In this document: positions 6,456-8,339 of the stretch, one piece after another | How positions within the stretch are numbered: position 1 is the first letter of the stretch | Layout: each line of letters begins with the position of its first letter | NCBI GenBank assembly: GCA_964448105.1 | Contig: CAYUVK010000150.1 | Coordinates: 1 to 8,339 of the forward strand | Length of the DNA: 8,339 nucleotides | Reading direction: 5' to 3' | Origin: CAVQBP01 sp964448105 | GTDB taxonomy: Bacteria; Bacteroidota; Ignavibacteria; Ignavibacteriales; Ignavibacteriaceae | Made by a program: the position numbers and the translations under genes | Notes under the pieces: model-generated | Database searches by the model: none | The model's input: the letters and a program-made list of their open reading frames with translations, nothing else | What the model was told of the DNA's origin: nothing

Positions 6456-7658
6456 TTTAGTTCATATTTAACTAGAAGATTCTCGGATATTTATCGAAAG
6501 AATAAAGACGAGGGGTTAGCTCTTTTATCGTTCTCACTCCCATATTTTGTATATAAAAATTCGGATTATTTATCTGAAAATAATATACCGGTTTTTAGTT
6601 TTCATTCAGTAAAGCCGGAATTACTTGAAAAACAATTTAGATATTTATCAGAAAATAATTATAGAACCCTCAACTCCGAATCTCTTATCGAAATTATAAA
6701 AGGGAAGAAAAAAGGAACTAGGAATAGTATTGTTTTAACTTTTGACGATGGAAGAAAAAGTTTATGGACAACGGCTTTTCCCCTTTTAAAAAAATATAAT
6801 CTTACTGCAATAAGTTTTGTTGTACCCTCAATAATAAAAGATAATGAAGTCAAGTCTCCCACATTAGAAAATGTTTGGTCTGGTAAAATATCGTTAAAGG
6901 ATGTTGAAAATATTGAATCTGGAATACCTTTTTGCAACTGGGATGAAATAAATGAAATGCACAAAAGCGGTTTGGTTGATTTTCAATCTCATTCGATGTA
7001 TCACGCTTCAGTTTTTATAAATAAAAAATTAGTCGATTTTATTAACCCCGATTTTACAACTTCATTAATAGATAGTACTTTGAATCCTCTTGGTTATTTT
7101 ACTGAAGATAAATACTCACGCTTGCAAGTAGAATATGGTTCGCCTATATATCAATGGGATTCACATCTTATTTCAAAAACAAGATATATCCCTAATGAAA
7201 ATATTAATGCTTCCTGTATTGGATATGTTCGATCTCACGGAGAAAAATCTTTTTTTGATAATTTCAATTGGCGAAATGAATTACAATCTTACTTTATTAA
7301 GATGATAAAGGAATTTGGAGAAGGGAGATTTCAAAACTATGAAGAGAGAATTGCTGAAATTAGAAAGGATCTATTAGATTCAAGAAAAACTATTGAAGAT
7401 CATCTTAATAAATCCGTTACACATTTATGTTTGCCCTGGTATTTTGGTAATCAATTAACTGTTCAATTATCAAAAGAAACAGGTTATGAATGTATATATT
7501 GGGGAATTAAAAATATGAAATCATCTAACTTTATTGGGGATGATCCTTTTTATATTAAAAGAATTAATGATTATTACATCTTTTCCTTACCTGGCAAAAA
7601 TAGATTTTCATTGGGTAAGCAAATAATGACCAAAATTAAAAGAACTATAAATGATTAG
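6453..7658 (+). CDS. polysaccharide deacetylase family (NodB-like, CE4) protein with insert
   Basis: The 401-residue protein is related to metal-dependent carbohydrate N- or O-deacetylases. The first CE4 motif is TFDDG (96-100), giving the presumed catalytic base Asp98 and metal ligand Asp99. The metal-binding H-x3-H motif is HSMYH (His180, His184). LCLPWYFGNQLTVQLSKETGY (325-345) matches the late CE4 strand-helix where an aromatic-Pro-Tyr-Gly segment is usual. Between about 190 and 300 lies an insert of roughly 110 residues, including YGSPIYQWD (228-236), that is absent from compact NodB domains. No signal peptide or lipoprotein cysteine is seen at the N-terminus, so it probably acts in the cytoplasm, on a lipid- or nucleotide-linked sugar intermediate and not on a finished wall polymer. 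Its last 8 nt overlap the next gene, tying it to the second GlpD-like protein. Confidence 0.85.
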   Translation: MFSSYLTRRFSDIYRKNKDEGLALLSFSLPYFVYKNSDYLSENNIPVFSFHSVKPELLEKQFRYLSENNYRTLNSESLIEIIKGKKKGTRNSIVLTFDDGRKSLWTTAFPLLKKYNLTAISFVVPSIIKDNEVKSPTLENVWSGKISLKDVENIESGIPFCNWDEINEMHKSGLVDFQSHSMYHASVFINKKLVDFINPDFTTSLIDSTLNPLGYFTEDKYSRLQVEYGSPIYQWDSHLISKTRYIPNENINASCIGYVRSHGEKSFFDNFNWRNELQSYFIKMIKEFGEGRFQNYEERIAEIRKDLLDSRKTIEDHLNKSVTHLCLPWYFGNQLTVQLSKETGYECIYWGIKNMKSSNFIGDDPFYIKRINDYYIFSLPGKNRFSLGKQIMTKIKRTIND

Positions 7659-8339
7659 TATTACCCGTAATCCGGAATTATTGCAAAATAATTTTTATGA
7701 TGCAATCATAGTTGGAGGAGGAATACATGGAGTTATGCTTTCATTAATTGCCTCGCAAAGAAAATTAAAAACATTATTGTTAGAAAGAGATGACTTCGGA
7801 GGGGCAACTAGTTTTAATAGTTTAAGAATTATTCATGGAGGATTTAGATATTTACAAAATGTTGATTTACCCAGATTTTTCGAATCAGTATCCGACAGAA
7901 GATGGTTCTTACAGAATTTTCCGGATTTAGTTGAACCGATCCCATGTTTAATACCTTTATATGGGAAAGGCGTTTATCGTCCTTCAATCTTTAGAGCAGC
8001 ATTGTTACTAAATGATATTCTTTCTTTTAAAAGAAATCAAGGAGTCGGGAATAGTTCAAAATTACCAAATGGAAAAATTATTTCTGCCGATGAAGTTAAA
8101 AGTATTTTTCCTGGAGTTGATATTTCAGGTTTAAAAGCTGGCGCAGTCTGGTTCGACGGGTCAATGATGGATTCCCATAGAGTAATAATTGAATCGTTAA
8201 AATGGGCGTGTTCTCTAGGGGCTGAAGCTTTAAATTATCTTCAAGTTAAAGAACTGTTAAAAAATAAAAATGAGGTTACAGGTGTAAGAGCTTATGATAA
8301 AGAAAGTAATAAATATTTTGATTTTAATTCTAAAATTGT
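7651..8339 (+). CDS. GlpD-like FAD-dependent oxidoreductase (second paralogue), 3' end outside window
   Basis: The frame stays open from the ATG at 7651 to the window edge, giving 229 complete codons. The N-terminal FAD motif is GGGIHG (22-27), with the flavin-ribose region TLLLERDDFGGATS (41-54). RIIHGGFRYLQN (59-70) matches the GlpD signature and the first paralogue (KIIHGGLRYLQN). PIPCLIPLYG (96-105), LPNGKI (138-143) and AGAVWFDG (163-170) also align with the first paralogue (PLPCIMPLYG, IPNGKI, GGVLWFDA) in the same order. The two are clearly homologous yet diverged across their whole shared length, so this is not a recent duplication. The substrate-binding and C-terminal domains lie outside the window, so whether the GlpD arginines are kept is unknown. 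The start lies inside the end of the deacetylase gene (8-nt overlap, ATGATTAG), which supports co-translation. Confidence 0.85.
   Translation, partial: MISITRNPELLQNNFYDAIIVGGGIHGVMLSLIASQRKLKTLLLERDDFGGATSFNSLRIIHGGFRYLQNVDLPRFFESVSDRRWFLQNFPDLVEPIPCLIPLYGKGVYRPSIFRAALLLNDILSFKRNQGVGNSSKLPNGKIISADEVKSIFPGVDISGLKAGAVWFDGSMMDSHRVIIESLKWACSLGAEALNYLQVKELLKNKNEVTGVRAYDKESNKYFDFNSKI

Noticed and set aside
6659..6964. 101-codon open frame on the - strand opposite the deacetylase-family gene
   Set aside because: It overlaps the TFDDG-encoding region of a clear gene and has no recognisable motif, so it is an antisense shadow.
1..8339. CRISPR array, tRNA or rRNA gene, insertion sequence, phage or toxin-antitoxin genes
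   Set aside because: I saw no regularly spaced repeats, cloverleaf, transposase, integrase or terminal repeats anywhere in the window.

Overview
The window is AT-rich (about two thirds A+T by eye), and every gene I can support lies on the + strand. Short spacers, 4-nt stop/start overlaps, TTG starts and weak Shine-Dalgarno (SD) sequences fit a low-GC member of the Bacteroidota/Chlorobi group, with the Ignavibacteria as my best guess. That guess rests on general look (including the compact MnmA type), not on a marker comparison, and is tentative.

Layout. (1) 24-1073 is a complete mnmA, the tRNA 2-thiouridylase, a housekeeping gene probably unrelated to what follows. (2) 1074-1607 is a 534-nt gap before the next confident gene. 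It holds a possible 49-codon membrane microprotein ORF (1285-1434), inverted repeats, one candidate Bacteroidota-type promoter (TTG-N20-TAttTTTG) and a small palindrome. (3) 1608-6328 is a tightly packed run of four genes: a degenerate PHP-like protein, a full-length GlpD-like FAD oxidoreductase, a GT4-type glycosyltransferase and an extended SDR (NAD-dependent epimerase/dehydratase type). Junctions are 4-nt overlaps or a 1-nt gap. (4) After a 124-nt spacer, 6453-8339 holds a polysaccharide-deacetylase-family protein with a large insert. A second GlpD-like gene overlaps its end by 8 nt and runs off the window.

Read together, 1608-8339 looks like an accessory biosynthetic locus for a glycan, glycolipid or other sugar-derived metabolite: one glycosyl transfer step, one NAD(P)-dependent sugar-modifying step, one N- or O-deacylation step, and two flavin-dependent oxidations by divergent GlpD paralogues. 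The first GlpD-like protein keeps the FAD-binding and C-terminal domains. By eye alignment, however, it has lost two arginines on the substrate side that E. coli GlpD has, so ordinary glycerol-3-phosphate oxidation is doubtful. The PHP-like protein keeps only the first metal-binding motif (DSHVH) and has no other histidine. I do not recognise a characterised pathway with this gene set, and the product is unknown. The cluster continues past the right edge.
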